Of a stretch of 64,000 nucleotides of DNA, positions 51,402 to 59,205 are shown in pieces. Both the position numbers and the translations under genes were made by a program. Each line of letters opens with the position of its first letter. The stretch's first letter is position 1. A model generated the notes under the pieces. It was not told the origin of the DNA. It did not search any database and saw nothing but the letters and a program-made list of their open reading frames with translations. Source of the DNA: JAEZPW01 sp035629075 (GTDB taxonomy: Bacteria; Acidobacteriota; Terriglobia; Terriglobales; Acidobacteriaceae); NCBI GenBank assembly GCA_035629075.1, contig DASPIK010000099.1, positions 1 to 64,000 on the forward strand. Reading direction: 5' to 3'.

Positions 51402-54140
51402 TCACTTAATTAGGGACTCGACTATCGAGTAGGCGTCGCCCAGAGCGGAGTCCAATGCCGCAGCGTTGGTTCCGCCACCTTCCGCGAGGTCTGGACGGCC
51501 GCCGCCCTTTCCCCCAACTTTCTGAGCCAATTGCTGCATGACCTTTCCTGCCTGCACTTTGTCCGTAATGTCCTTGGTAACGCCCACGATCAGGGCTACG
51601 TTGCCGTCGTTCGCCGACCCAAGCGCCACTACGCCGGAGCCGAGTTTGTTGCGCATGTTGTCTACGAGCGTGCGCATCTGCGAACGTTCCAGGTTGTCCA
51701 CCCGGTGTGTGACCACTTTCACGCCCTTCACCGTCTTAACGTGCTCTTCGAGGGAGGCCATGGTCGAAGCTGCGGACTTCATGCGAGCCTGCTCAAGCTC
51801 TCGTTTCAACCGCTTGATTTCTTCCTCGCGGGAATCGATTTCACGGCGAAGGGCAGACGCAAGCGAAACCTCCTCGTCGCTGACGCGCACCAGCGAGCGT
51901 GCTACTCCTTCCAGTTCATGGTCAGTGCGGAAGTGCTGCAGTGATCCGAGTCCGGTGACGGCCTCGATTCGTCGAACTCCGCTGGAAACGCTGCCTTCTT
52001 TCAGGATTTTCAGCAGCCCGATTTCTCCGGTTGCAGCCGTGTGCGTGCCGCCGCAAAGCTCGGTGGAGAAGTCGCCGATCTTGATGACGCGCACCTTGTC
52101 ACCGTACTTCTCGCCAAAAAGCGCCATTGCGCCAAATTCGTTGATGGCCACATCAATCGGTACGTCCTCGATGACCTGAACGCGATCGTTCCTGAGGACT
52201 TCCTTGTTGATGATGTCTTCGATGTCCTGGAGTTCCTCGTCTTCAACGCTGGCGAAGTGCGAAAAATCGAAACGGAGGTGTCCCGGCGCGACCAGCGAAC
52301 CCGCCTGCTTGACGTGTCCACCAAGCACTTCGCGCAAAGCTGCGTGGAGCAAGTGCGTGCCCGTGTGGTTGCGCATGGTCTCGGAGCGCACCCCAGTGTT
52401 GACCACCGCAGTCACCTGGTCGCCGATGCGAATGGGCTTCTTTGCCTGCGCCTTATGTGCACGGACGCCCTGCACGGGGGACCAGCAGCCTATGACTTCC
52501 GCGACAACCGTGTTGCGATCGCTCGTGTAGAACCAACCCACATCGCCGACCTGTCCGCCCGCTTCAGCGTAGAACGGCGTGTGATCGAGGACGATTTCTC
52601 CGGTGTGGCCGGGCGTTAATTCCTGAATGCCCTGCCCGGTCTGCGGATCGACGATGGCCAGAATTTCGCAGCCGGTGGACTCGGCCTGTCGATAGCCTTC
52701 GAAGGCCGTCTGAGGCAGTTCACGGTAGGCCGGGGACGCCGTAGCCTTTCCGGCACCCTTCCATGATGCCTGTGCCCGCTGGCGCTGTTCAGCCATTGCG
52801 GCGTCGAAGCCGGCCTGGTCGAAGGCGATGCCCTGATCGCGGGCTGCGTCGACCATGAAATCGAGTGGAAGCCCGAATGTGTCGTAAAGCTTGAAAGCTT
52901 TGTCGCCGGCGTAAGACACGCTTGCAGCAGGGTTCTGCTTCTTCGCCTCAACGAGCGGAACCAGATCTTCCTCGAGCTTCTTGAGCCCAAGATCCAGCGT
53001 GTGGGCGAATCTTGTTTCCTCAGAGAGGATGACTTTGCTGACGCGTTCGGCGCTGTCAACCAGTTCCGGATAAGCGTCTTTCATCTGGTCGCAGACGGCA
53101 AAGACCATTTTGCTGAGGAATGGTTTGCTCTGACCGAGGAGACGGCCGTGTCGAATGGCACGACGAATGATCTTGCGGAGAACATATCCGCGCCCTTCGT
53201 TTGCGGGCAGTACACCATCGGAGATGAGGAATGTTGCCGAGCGGGCGTGGTCGGCGATGACTCGCAAGGAGGCTGCGGATTTCGAATGAGCTTCTCGCTC
53301 TGCTTCGTCGCTAAGCGAAGTACCCGTGAGTTGTGAGGCGCGCTTGATGAGCGGCGTAAACAGATCAGTTTCGTAATTTGAGACGACGCCCTGCAAGACG
53401 GAGGCGAGGCGCTCAAGACCCGCTCCCGTGTCGATCGACGGCTTAGGAAGCGGATTCAGCTTGCCGCTGGCGTCGCGATCAAATTGCATGAAGACCAGGT
53501 TCCAGATCTCGACGTAGCGGCCGCATTCGCAACCGAACTGGCAATCAGTGTGGCCGGCGTCACTGGCTTCAGGACCCATGTCGTAGTGCAACTCCGAGCA
53601 GGGTCCGCACGGTCCGGTGTCCCCCATCTGCCAGAAGTTGTCCTTCATCCCCATTTCGTAAATGCGCTCGGCGGGAACGCCCTGGTCGAGCCAGTACTGG
53701 TAAGCTTCCGCGTCGCGCGGCACGCCATTTTCGCCCTTGAAGATCGTGGCGTAGAGACGCTCTTTGGGGATGTCGAACCAATCCGGCGAGGTGATTAACT
53801 CCAATGCAAACGCGATAGCGTCCTTCTTGAAGTAGTCACCGAAGCTGAAGTTCCCCAGCATCTCGAAAAACGTGTGGTGGCGATTGGTAAAGCCTACGTT
53901 CTCGAGGTCGTTATGTTTTCCCCCGGCTCGAACGCATTTTTGCGAGGTCGTTGCACGCACGTAGTCGCGCTTCTCCAGTCCAAGAAAGACGTCCTTGAAC
54001 TGGTTCATGCCCGCATTCGTGAACAGCAGCGTTGGGTCGTTCGCCGGGACCAGCGAGGAGGAGTGCACCTCGCGATGACCGTGCTGAACGAAGTAATCCA
54101 AGAACATGCGCCGGGTTTCTGAGCCAGAAAGTCTCTTCAT
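51402..54140 (-). CDS. alaS: alanyl-tRNA synthetase
   Basis: This 912-residue class II synthetase has the catalytic core (about 1-245) beginning MKRLSGSETRRMFLDYF with FTNAGMNQFKDVFLG (motif 1) and TSQKCVRAGGKHNDLENVG (motif 2), the tRNA-recognition domain, the editing domain with zinc ligands in NHTGTHLLHAAL and LCGGTHTAATGEIG, and the C-terminal DHHA1 domain with GGKGGGRPDLAEGGG. It charges tRNA-Ala and hydrolyses mischarged Ser/Gly-tRNA. ATG 54140 is preferred to the upstream ORF start at 54197, because the family starts at this Met. Length matches the norm (about 875-910). It stands as a single gene ending in a strong terminator. Confidence 0.98.
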   Translation of the reverse strand: MKRLSGSETRRMFLDYFVQHGHREVHSSSLVPANDPTLLFTNAGMNQFKDVFLGLEKRDYVRATTSQKCVRAGGKHNDLENVGFTNRHHTFFEMLGNFSFGDYFKKDAIAFALELITSPDWFDIPKERLYATIFKGENGVPRDAEAYQYWLDQGVPAERIYEMGMKDNFWQMGDTGPCGPCSELHYDMGPEASDAGHTDCQFGCECGRYVEIWNLVFMQFDRDASGKLNPLPKPSIDTGAGLERLASVLQGVVSNYETDLFTPLIKRASQLTGTSLSDEAEREAHSKSAASLRVIADHARSATFLISDGVLPANEGRGYVLRKIIRRAIRHGRLLGQSKPFLSKMVFAVCDQMKDAYPELVDSAERVSKVILSEETRFAHTLDLGLKKLEEDLVPLVEAKKQNPAASVSYAGDKAFKLYDTFGLPLDFMVDAARDQGIAFDQAGFDAAMAEQRQRAQASWKGAGKATASPAYRELPQTAFEGYRQAESTGCEILAIVDPQTGQGIQELTPGHTGEIVLDHTPFYAEAGGQVGDVGWFYTSDRNTVVAEVIGCWSPVQGVRAHKAQAKKPIRIGDQVTAVVNTGVRSETMRNHTGTHLLHAALREVLGGHVKQAGSLVAPGHLRFDFSHFASVEDEELQDIEDIINKEVLRNDRVQVIEDVPIDVAINEFGAMALFGEKYGDKVRVIKIGDFSTELCGGTHTAATGEIGLLKILKEGSVSSGVRRIEAVTGLGSLQHFRTDHELEGVARSLVRVSDEEVSLASALRREIDSREEEIKRLKRELEQARMKSAASTMASLEEHVKTVKGVKVVTHRVDNLERSQMRTLVDNMRNKLGSGVVALGSANDGNVALIVGVTKDITDKVQAGKVMQQLAQKVGGKGGGRPDLAEGGGTNAAALDSALGDAYSIVESLIK

Positions 54141-54342
54141 CGGGGAACTCGCCTTCGACCTGCACACATCAGGAATGCCGCGTGTGAGGAGAGTCAAACG
54201 GTCATTTTAGCATCCGGAGCAGCGGGGCACCGTGCCGCGAGTGATCGTGCCTCGTGCGCTGAAGACGACGGAACGGTGTTGTCATGCGTTGCGAAACAAA
54301 GCTCTTGCAATCGGGTCTACAATCATTGTGGAGGTCTAATAG

Positions 54343-54777
54343 ATGACTCGCGCACTGAGCGCGTTCGGAATCGTCGTTATCGTTTTGTTTGCCGTTACAG
54401 GGTTCACCGGAACCAGTCCTGCTCAGCAGCCGCCCACCGCGGTTACAGAGATCAGCGCTGAGATGGGGTCGTGCACTGTTGATTTCAGAGTTACGAACTT
54501 CGTCGGTGAACCGATCTACAATGCAAAGATCGCGACCCAGATTCGCCATGGCTTTCTTGGCAAGCGGAAACTCGATCTTGAAGCCGGGACGAACTCCGAG
54601 GGGCGGGCACGTTTCGTGAAAATGCCGGAGCGCGTTAAGCATCCGCTGCAGTTCGAGGCGCGATGGGGCGGAGATTCGACGATCATCACCTGGGACCCCG
54701 GCAACAATTGTCATGCGGAGTATCCAGTACTGCTCGGAAAGTCGAACCCGGAGAAGCCGGCCCAGTCGGAGCAGTGA
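54343..54777 (+). CDS. small secreted protein of unknown function
   Basis: This 144-residue exported protein has a signal peptide (MTRALSAFGIVVIVLFAVTG, then ending SPA-Q) and a single beta-rich domain resembling the carboxypeptidase-regulatory or Ig-like fold, with TVDFRVTNFVGEPIYNAKI and later TNSEGRARFVKM. I do not recognise a family. GGAGG lies eight bases before ATG 54343, which supports expression. It is divergent from alaS, with about 200 bases between the two starts. Confidence 0.75.
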   Translation: MTRALSAFGIVVIVLFAVTGFTGTSPAQQPPTAVTEISAEMGSCTVDFRVTNFVGEPIYNAKIATQIRHGFLGKRKLDLEAGTNSEGRARFVKMPERVKHPLQFEARWGGDSTIITWDPGNNCHAEYPVLLGKSNPEKPAQSEQ

Positions 54778-54831
54778 CGATCATGCTTTCCGTTCAGGAA
54801 GCCAGGGCGGACGGAAGAATAGCGAACGAGC

Positions 54832-55455
54832 TCACATTTCGGCTGCACGCCACAGATACCAGCTTGCAATCGATCGGTAAGGACGCCACTTCTCGCCGCG
54901 GCGCAGAAGTTGCTTTGCCGTCGGTAGTTCGCGGGTCTTGAACGTTCGCTGAAAACCCTTGCGCACTCCGTAGTCGGTGACGGGGAGTACGTCCGGTCGT
55001 CCCAACCCGAAGATCAACAGCATCTCGACGGTCCATACGCCGATTCCGCGAATAGGCGTCAGGCGTTCGATGAGTTCACCGTCAGTAAGCCTTCGAGCTT
55101 CTGTTCGTGTCGGCACCAGGCCGTCAACCGTTTTCTGGGCCAGGTCCTTGATGGCCATCATCTTGTTGCGCGAGAGTCCTGCCGACCGCAGAACTTCCTC
55201 TGGAGCGCTCAGTATCTGTTCTGGCGTAGGATACCGGTCGCCGTCATGGAATACTGCCTGCACTCTCTTCAGGATCGCGGCCGCCGCTGTCCCTGCGAGT
55301 TGCTGGTAAGTTATGGAGCGAAGCAAGCTTTCATAGATGTTCAGGTTCGAACGCACTTCGAACCTGCATTCACCCACTTTCTCAATCAGCAGAGCGAGCT
55401 TCGGATCCGCGGCCTTCAGATGTTCAACAGCCTCGTGGTGGTCCAGCTTCGGCAT
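54832..55455 (-). CDS. DNA-3-methyladenine glycosylase II-like (AlkA/HhH-GPD)
   Basis: This 207-residue protein has the helix-hairpin-helix-GPD fold: SITYQQLAGTAAAAILKR in the first half, the hairpin LTPIRGIGVWTVEMLLIFGL and the catalytic Asp in LPVTDYGVRKGF. It removes alkylated bases from DNA. It lacks the iron-sulfur Cys cluster of EndoIII/MutY, and is close to Mag1/AlkA short forms. It lies 12 bases after recX on the same strand, forming a small DNA-repair operon. Confidence 0.93.
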   Translation of the reverse strand: MPKLDHHEAVEHLKAADPKLALLIEKVGECRFEVRSNLNIYESLLRSITYQQLAGTAAAAILKRVQAVFHDGDRYPTPEQILSAPEEVLRSAGLSRNKMMAIKDLAQKTVDGLVPTRTEARRLTDGELIERLTPIRGIGVWTVEMLLIFGLGRPDVLPVTDYGVRKGFQRTFKTRELPTAKQLLRRGEKWRPYRSIASWYLWRAAEM

Positions 55456-55467
55456 GGCGTCGGCGCC

Positions 55468-56025
55468 TCATTCCTCGAAATCACGACTGGTGTCGCTGCC
55501 TTCGGTCTCCATGGCGGCGAGTGTCTCGTCATCCACGTCCCAGTTCTTCAGAATACGAACAATCACCCGCACACTGAATCCAGCCCTAACCATGGTTCGG
55601 AAAACGCGGGCAGCCTGTTTCTGATCTTCCGGCTTCTTGAGACGTTTGCGGGTCAGGAAGTCGCGGGCCAGTCTCTCTTCATCCACACCTTCGTAAGCCG
55701 CGCCGACGGTCTTCTCGATAACGTCGCCATGAACCCCTTTTGCCTTCAGATCAGAAACGACGCGCAGTTTACCGAACTTTTCGTTGTCTTTGCGCAGGCT
55801 GGAGTAGGCGGCGGCGTAATTGGTGTCGTTCAGATAGCGTTGCTCCTTTAGCTTCTGGACGACCGATTCGATCAGCAACTCGCCATCTTCCTGCCTGCCG
55901 ACGCGGTTACGCATCAATCGTTTGATCTCGGCGACGGTGCGCATCCTCCTGCCAAGCGCGCCGACAGCGTACTCGTACAGCGACCCGGCATCGCAGGTTC
56001 TGGGTTGGCTTCGACGAAATCCCAT
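55468..56025 (-). CDS. recX: RecX regulatory protein
   Basis: This 185-residue all-helical protein shows the three-helix RecX repeats: EYAVGALGRRMRTVAEIKRL, then QRYLNDTNYAAAYSSLRKD, then KLRVVSDLKAKGV and AARVFRTMVRAGFSVRVIVR. RecX inhibits RecA filament extension. ATG 56025 is chosen; a TTG three codons upstream is in frame but less likely. No recA is in the window. It is followed by the AlkA-like gene. Confidence 0.92.
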   Translation of the reverse strand: MGFRRSQPRTCDAGSLYEYAVGALGRRMRTVAEIKRLMRNRVGRQEDGELLIESVVQKLKEQRYLNDTNYAAAYSSLRKDNEKFGKLRVVSDLKAKGVHGDVIEKTVGAAYEGVDEERLARDFLTRKRLKKPEDQKQAARVFRTMVRAGFSVRVIVRILKNWDVDDETLAAMETEGSDTSRDFEE

Positions 56026-56123
56026 GGCAATCAAATTATCCCAAAGGCGCGTAACGGGTAATTAGTAATGAGTCACTAGTAGCGTTAGCGGGCAGCAGCC
56101 GGAGTTGTTTATCTCACGAATAA

Positions 56124-56143
56124 CGCCGGCCGCGAGGCCGGCG
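56124..56143 (-). terminator. GC-rich hairpin after pilT
   Basis: CGCCGGCC-GCGA-GGCCGGCG is a perfect 8-bp stem 37 bases after the pilT stop. On the minus strand TTATTCG follows, a weak T tract. Confidence 0.65.
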
Positions 56144-56179
56144 CGTAATTTCTGATTCAATTAGCCCGATGGCCGACTT

Positions 56180-57301
56180 TCAGCGCTGGAATCCAACCAT
56201 CTCCATCTGCTGTCGGGCCTCATCGGAAGCCGAAGATATGCCTTGAGCGCGCAACTTGAAATCGTCGGGATTGGTCGCATTCTCCAACGCGGTTTCGAAC
56301 GAAATCAGACCCTGCGTGTACAAGTCATACAGCGACTGGTCGAAGGTCTGCATGCCGTATTGCGACGTTCCGGCCGCGATGGCCTCTCGAATGGCGCGGG
56401 TCTTCTCCGGAATGAGAATGCATTCCTTGATGTAAGGAGTCGCCAGCATGATCTCGGTGGCGGGAACACGTCCCGCAATGTCGCACCGCCGCACCAGGCG
56501 TTGGCTGATGACGGCACGCAGGGTGGCGGCGAGCTGAATTCGAATCTGCTTCTGCTCCGGTGGTGGGAACACGGAGATGATGCGGTTGATGGTTTCTACG
56601 GCGTCTAAGGTGTGCAGGGTTGAAAGCACGAGGTGACCGGTTTCTGCAGCGTGCAATGCGGTTTGGATCGTATCAAGGTCGCGCATTTCGCCGACCAGGA
56701 TCACGTCCGGGTCCTGGCGCAGGCTGGCTCGCAAGGCTGACGCGAACGAAGGCGTGTCGACCTCGACCTCGCGCTGGTTTACGAACCCCTTCTTGTCGCG
56801 ATGCAGGAACTCGATTGGGTCTTCGATCGTGATGATGTGCTCTGGTCGACTGGAATTCACGCGATCAATCATCGCGGCCAGAGTCGTCGACTTGCCGGAA
56901 CCCGTGATGCCGGTAACCAGAACCAGTCCGCGAGGCTCGTCGCAGATCTTCTCCACCACTTTGGGCAGGTAGAGTTCGTCCAAGGCGCGAATCTTGGTTG
57001 GGATTACGCGCAGGACTACGCCGACGTTGCCGCGCTGTTGGAAGACGTTCACGCGGAAGCGCCCGAGCCCAGCTACGCCATAGGCTAAGTCCAGCTCCGC
57101 GTTCTCTTTGAACTTCTGTTTCTGGCGGTTGGACATCATGCTGAAGGCCATGTTCAGCATGTCTTCCGCGCTAATTCGCGGTTGGTCGCTCAACGGCACA
57201 AGTTCGCCATCTACACGCAGGCAGGGGTGGTTGCCGACCTTCAGGTGAAGATCGCTCGCTTTGCGTTCAATGGCGATACGCAGTAGATCGTCTATATGCA
57301 T
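56180..57301 (-). CDS. pilT: type IV pilus retraction ATPase PilT
   Basis: This 373-residue hexameric ATPase has an N-terminal PAS-like domain (IERKASDLHLKVGNHP), Walker A GITGSGKSTT, an Asp box, Walker B VILVGEMRDLDT and His box GHLVLSTLHT, with the AIRE retraction motif visible in TRAIREAIAAG. It depolymerises type IV pili for twitching motility. ATG 57301 is preferred; the ORF opens ten codons earlier. It is a single gene without pilin neighbours; a PilZ protein is encoded at 40062. Confidence 0.97.
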   Translation of the reverse strand: MHIDDLLRIAIERKASDLHLKVGNHPCLRVDGELVPLSDQPRISAEDMLNMAFSMMSNRQKQKFKENAELDLAYGVAGLGRFRVNVFQQRGNVGVVLRVIPTKIRALDELYLPKVVEKICDEPRGLVLVTGITGSGKSTTLAAMIDRVNSSRPEHIITIEDPIEFLHRDKKGFVNQREVEVDTPSFASALRASLRQDPDVILVGEMRDLDTIQTALHAAETGHLVLSTLHTLDAVETINRIISVFPPPEQKQIRIQLAATLRAVISQRLVRRCDIAGRVPATEIMLATPYIKECILIPEKTRAIREAIAAGTSQYGMQTFDQSLYDLYTQGLISFETALENATNPDDFKLRAQGISSASDEARQQMEMVGFQR

Positions 57302-57437
57302 AGGCAAGGTTCCAGCTTCTCTGGTGGGCACACCTTAGCACGTACAGTTTTAAGCTTCCAACAACTACTTGCAACGTGCCAAAAGGACAGGTGACCAGAG
57401 TCACGAAAGTTGGTGAAAGGCTTCGCGGCAGAAGAAA

Positions 57438-57456
57438 GGCGCGGCTCGGCCGCGCC
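57438..57456 (-). terminator. intrinsic terminator of DinB-like gene
   Basis: GGCGCGGC/GCCGCGCC with a 3-base loop, followed on the minus strand by TTTCTTC, nine bases after the stop at 57465. Confidence 0.8.
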
Positions 57457-57464
57457 ATGAAACA

Positions 57465-57983
57465 CTATTTCATTTCAAAGGGTTCGTCTGCGCTTCCGCC
57501 AAAGATCGACGGCACTTTCGATCCCATCGACCTTAAGCTGGCTGCGAGGTAACCACGGTGGTGGACACTGTGCCTAACCGCGAAGTCGATGTAGCGGAAC
57601 AATGGGTACTTCCAGACCCCGTAAAAGTCGACCGGTGTGGAAAGTTGTTCAGGCGTGAGGGCCTTTACGCGTGCCAGAGCCTGCGGCAGCTTTGTGTCGT
57701 ACCACGCCAGAATATCCGCGATGGTTTTCGGCATTTCCTTGTAGGTTTCTTCCATCGGGAAATTCATGTCTGCGATGTTCTCCATAAACTGAACATCGGC
57801 GCTGGCGATGTGCCAAGCCTGTTCGAGCGCAGTACGCGACTTCGGGTCAAGTCGAAAATTCGGGTTTGTCACTGCCTCGATTACCTTTTTGTTGACGGGG
57901 AACTCAAATTCCATCGCCTGTACGCCGAGGTCTGCGACGACTTTTGCGGTTTCGGGAGTGTAAGAGGGAACAGATGTTGCCAT
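57465..57983 (-). CDS. DinB-family metal-binding protein
   Basis: This 172-residue four-helix-bundle protein of the DinB/YfiT group has three His that can form the metal site, one in EQAWHIASAD and two in RHSVHHRGYLAAS. Family members include thiol-S-transferases (bacillithiol, mycothiol) and many uncharacterised proteins. ATG 57983 is chosen because GGAGAG lies seven bases upstream. It is preceded by ilvE in the same direction, but a terminator separates them. Confidence 0.88.
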   Translation of the reverse strand: MATSVPSYTPETAKVVADLGVQAMEFEFPVNKKVIEAVTNPNFRLDPKSRTALEQAWHIASADVQFMENIADMNFPMEETYKEMPKTIADILAWYDTKLPQALARVKALTPEQLSTPVDFYGVWKYPLFRYIDFAVRHSVHHRGYLAASLRSMGSKVPSIFGGSADEPFEMK

Positions 57984-58033
57984 GGCTATGCTCTCCATCG
58001 CGAAGTGTCGGCTCGGAATCTTGCCACAAAACG

Positions 58034-58059
58034 AAAGGGCGCAACAATGTGCGCCCTTT
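58034..58059 (-). terminator. intrinsic terminator of ilvE
   Basis: AAAGGGCGCA (58034-58043) pairs with TGCGCCCTTT (58050-58059) around ACAATG; on the minus strand it is followed by CGTTTTG. It lies 23 bases after the ilvE stop. Confidence 0.85.
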
Positions 58060-58081
58060 TGCATACACAGACTGAAACGTC

Positions 58082-59029
58082 TTACACACCGACCGGCTGC
58101 CGTTTCGCCACGTGTACCGGGGTCAGCCAGTTGTGACGATCGGCGACCTTCCCTTCGATAATCCCGAAAAATTCTTTAAAAATCGTTTTCGTTATCGGAC
58201 CGGTGATGCCCTTTCCGACGGTGATCTTGTCGACGGATCGAATCGGGGTTATCTCGGCCGCGGTTCCGGTGAAGAAGACTTCATCGGCAATGTAGAGCAT
58301 TTCGCGCGGAATCATCTGCTCCACAACCGGGATGCCGAGATCCTGCGCGATCTGTATGACAGAATCACGCGTGATTCCGGGGAGGACCGAGTTGCCAAGC
58401 GGCGCTGTCATCAACTTGCCGTTCCGAACAACGAAAATGTTCTCGCCTGAACCTTCGCTGACGTAGCCATTGATATCGAGAGCGATTCCCTCGACGTAGC
58501 CGTTCATGATGGCTTCCATCTTGATCAGCTGCGAGTTCATGTAGTTCGCGCCGGCCTTGGCCATTGCTGGCAGAGTATTGGGAGCGATACGTGTCCACGA
58601 GGAGACGCACACGTCGACGCCCTGTTCAGCATCGGTTCCCAGATACTTACCCCAGGCGTAATTGGCCATCCAAACTTCGGGCGCGCAGTTGAAGGGGTTC
58701 ACACCGGCTTCGCCATAGCCCCGCAGAATGATGGGACGGATGTAGCAGGGCGTGACACCGTTCATCCGGACAAGTTCGACCATGGTCGAAACAAGGTCTT
58801 CTCGCGAGTACTCAACTTCCATTCGGTAGATCTTGGCGGAGTCGAGCAGGCGCTGGATGTGTTCGTGCGCGCGGAAAATGGCCGGGCCCTGCGGCAGGGT
58901 GTAACAGCGGATGCCCTCAAACACAGACGTCCCATAATTGATGACATGGGACATCACATGAACGTTGGCATCGTCCCAAGGTATGAACTTGCCGTTGTGC
59001 CAGATACTGCCTGTCTTCTGAATGGCCAT
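58082..59029 (-). CDS. ilvE: branched-chain amino acid aminotransferase
   Basis: This 315-residue fold-type IV PLP enzyme contains INYGTSVFEGIRCY near the N terminus, the PLP Lys in MAKAGANYMNSQL, the phosphate-binding EGSGENIFVV and FFTGTAAEITPI. It catalyses the last step of Ile, Leu and Val synthesis and the first step of their breakdown. AGGAGG lies eight bases before ATG 59029. A long hairpin in the 5' leader suggests transcript-level regulation. It is followed by a terminator. Confidence 0.97.
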   Translation of the reverse strand: MAIQKTGSIWHNGKFIPWDDANVHVMSHVINYGTSVFEGIRCYTLPQGPAIFRAHEHIQRLLDSAKIYRMEVEYSREDLVSTMVELVRMNGVTPCYIRPIILRGYGEAGVNPFNCAPEVWMANYAWGKYLGTDAEQGVDVCVSSWTRIAPNTLPAMAKAGANYMNSQLIKMEAIMNGYVEGIALDINGYVSEGSGENIFVVRNGKLMTAPLGNSVLPGITRDSVIQIAQDLGIPVVEQMIPREMLYIADEVFFTGTAAEITPIRSVDKITVGKGITGPITKTIFKEFFGIIEGKVADRHNWLTPVHVAKRQPVGV

Positions 59030-59099
59030 TTGCCGGCCCTCCTCGTATGGTCGGACTAGTTCTCCAATGCGATACCGTCATCGGCCATCCTTGGTCCGT

Positions 59100-59129
59100 G
59101 CCTCGGTTCCCTTTTTGGGGAGCCGAGGC
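59100..59129 (-). promoter_or_regulatory. long hairpin in the ilvE leader
   Basis: GCCTCGGTTCCC and GGGAGCCGAGGC form a 12-bp stem (one G-U) around a run of five T on the plus strand, 71 bases upstream of the ilvE start. GTCCG and CGGAC outside it can extend the stem across a small bulge. There is no T tract downstream on the minus strand, so it is not a simple terminator. Confidence 0.6.
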
Positions 59130-59205
59130 AACACGCGGACACAAGAGATCACCGTCGAAGGTCTGTTCGAGCAAACCGCTCATTATACATTGCTGATTGC
59201 ATTCA

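Noticed and set aside
54202..54714. 170-codon minus-strand frame
   Set aside because: It is antisense to the secreted protein at 54343, which has a signal peptide and a good ribosome-binding site.
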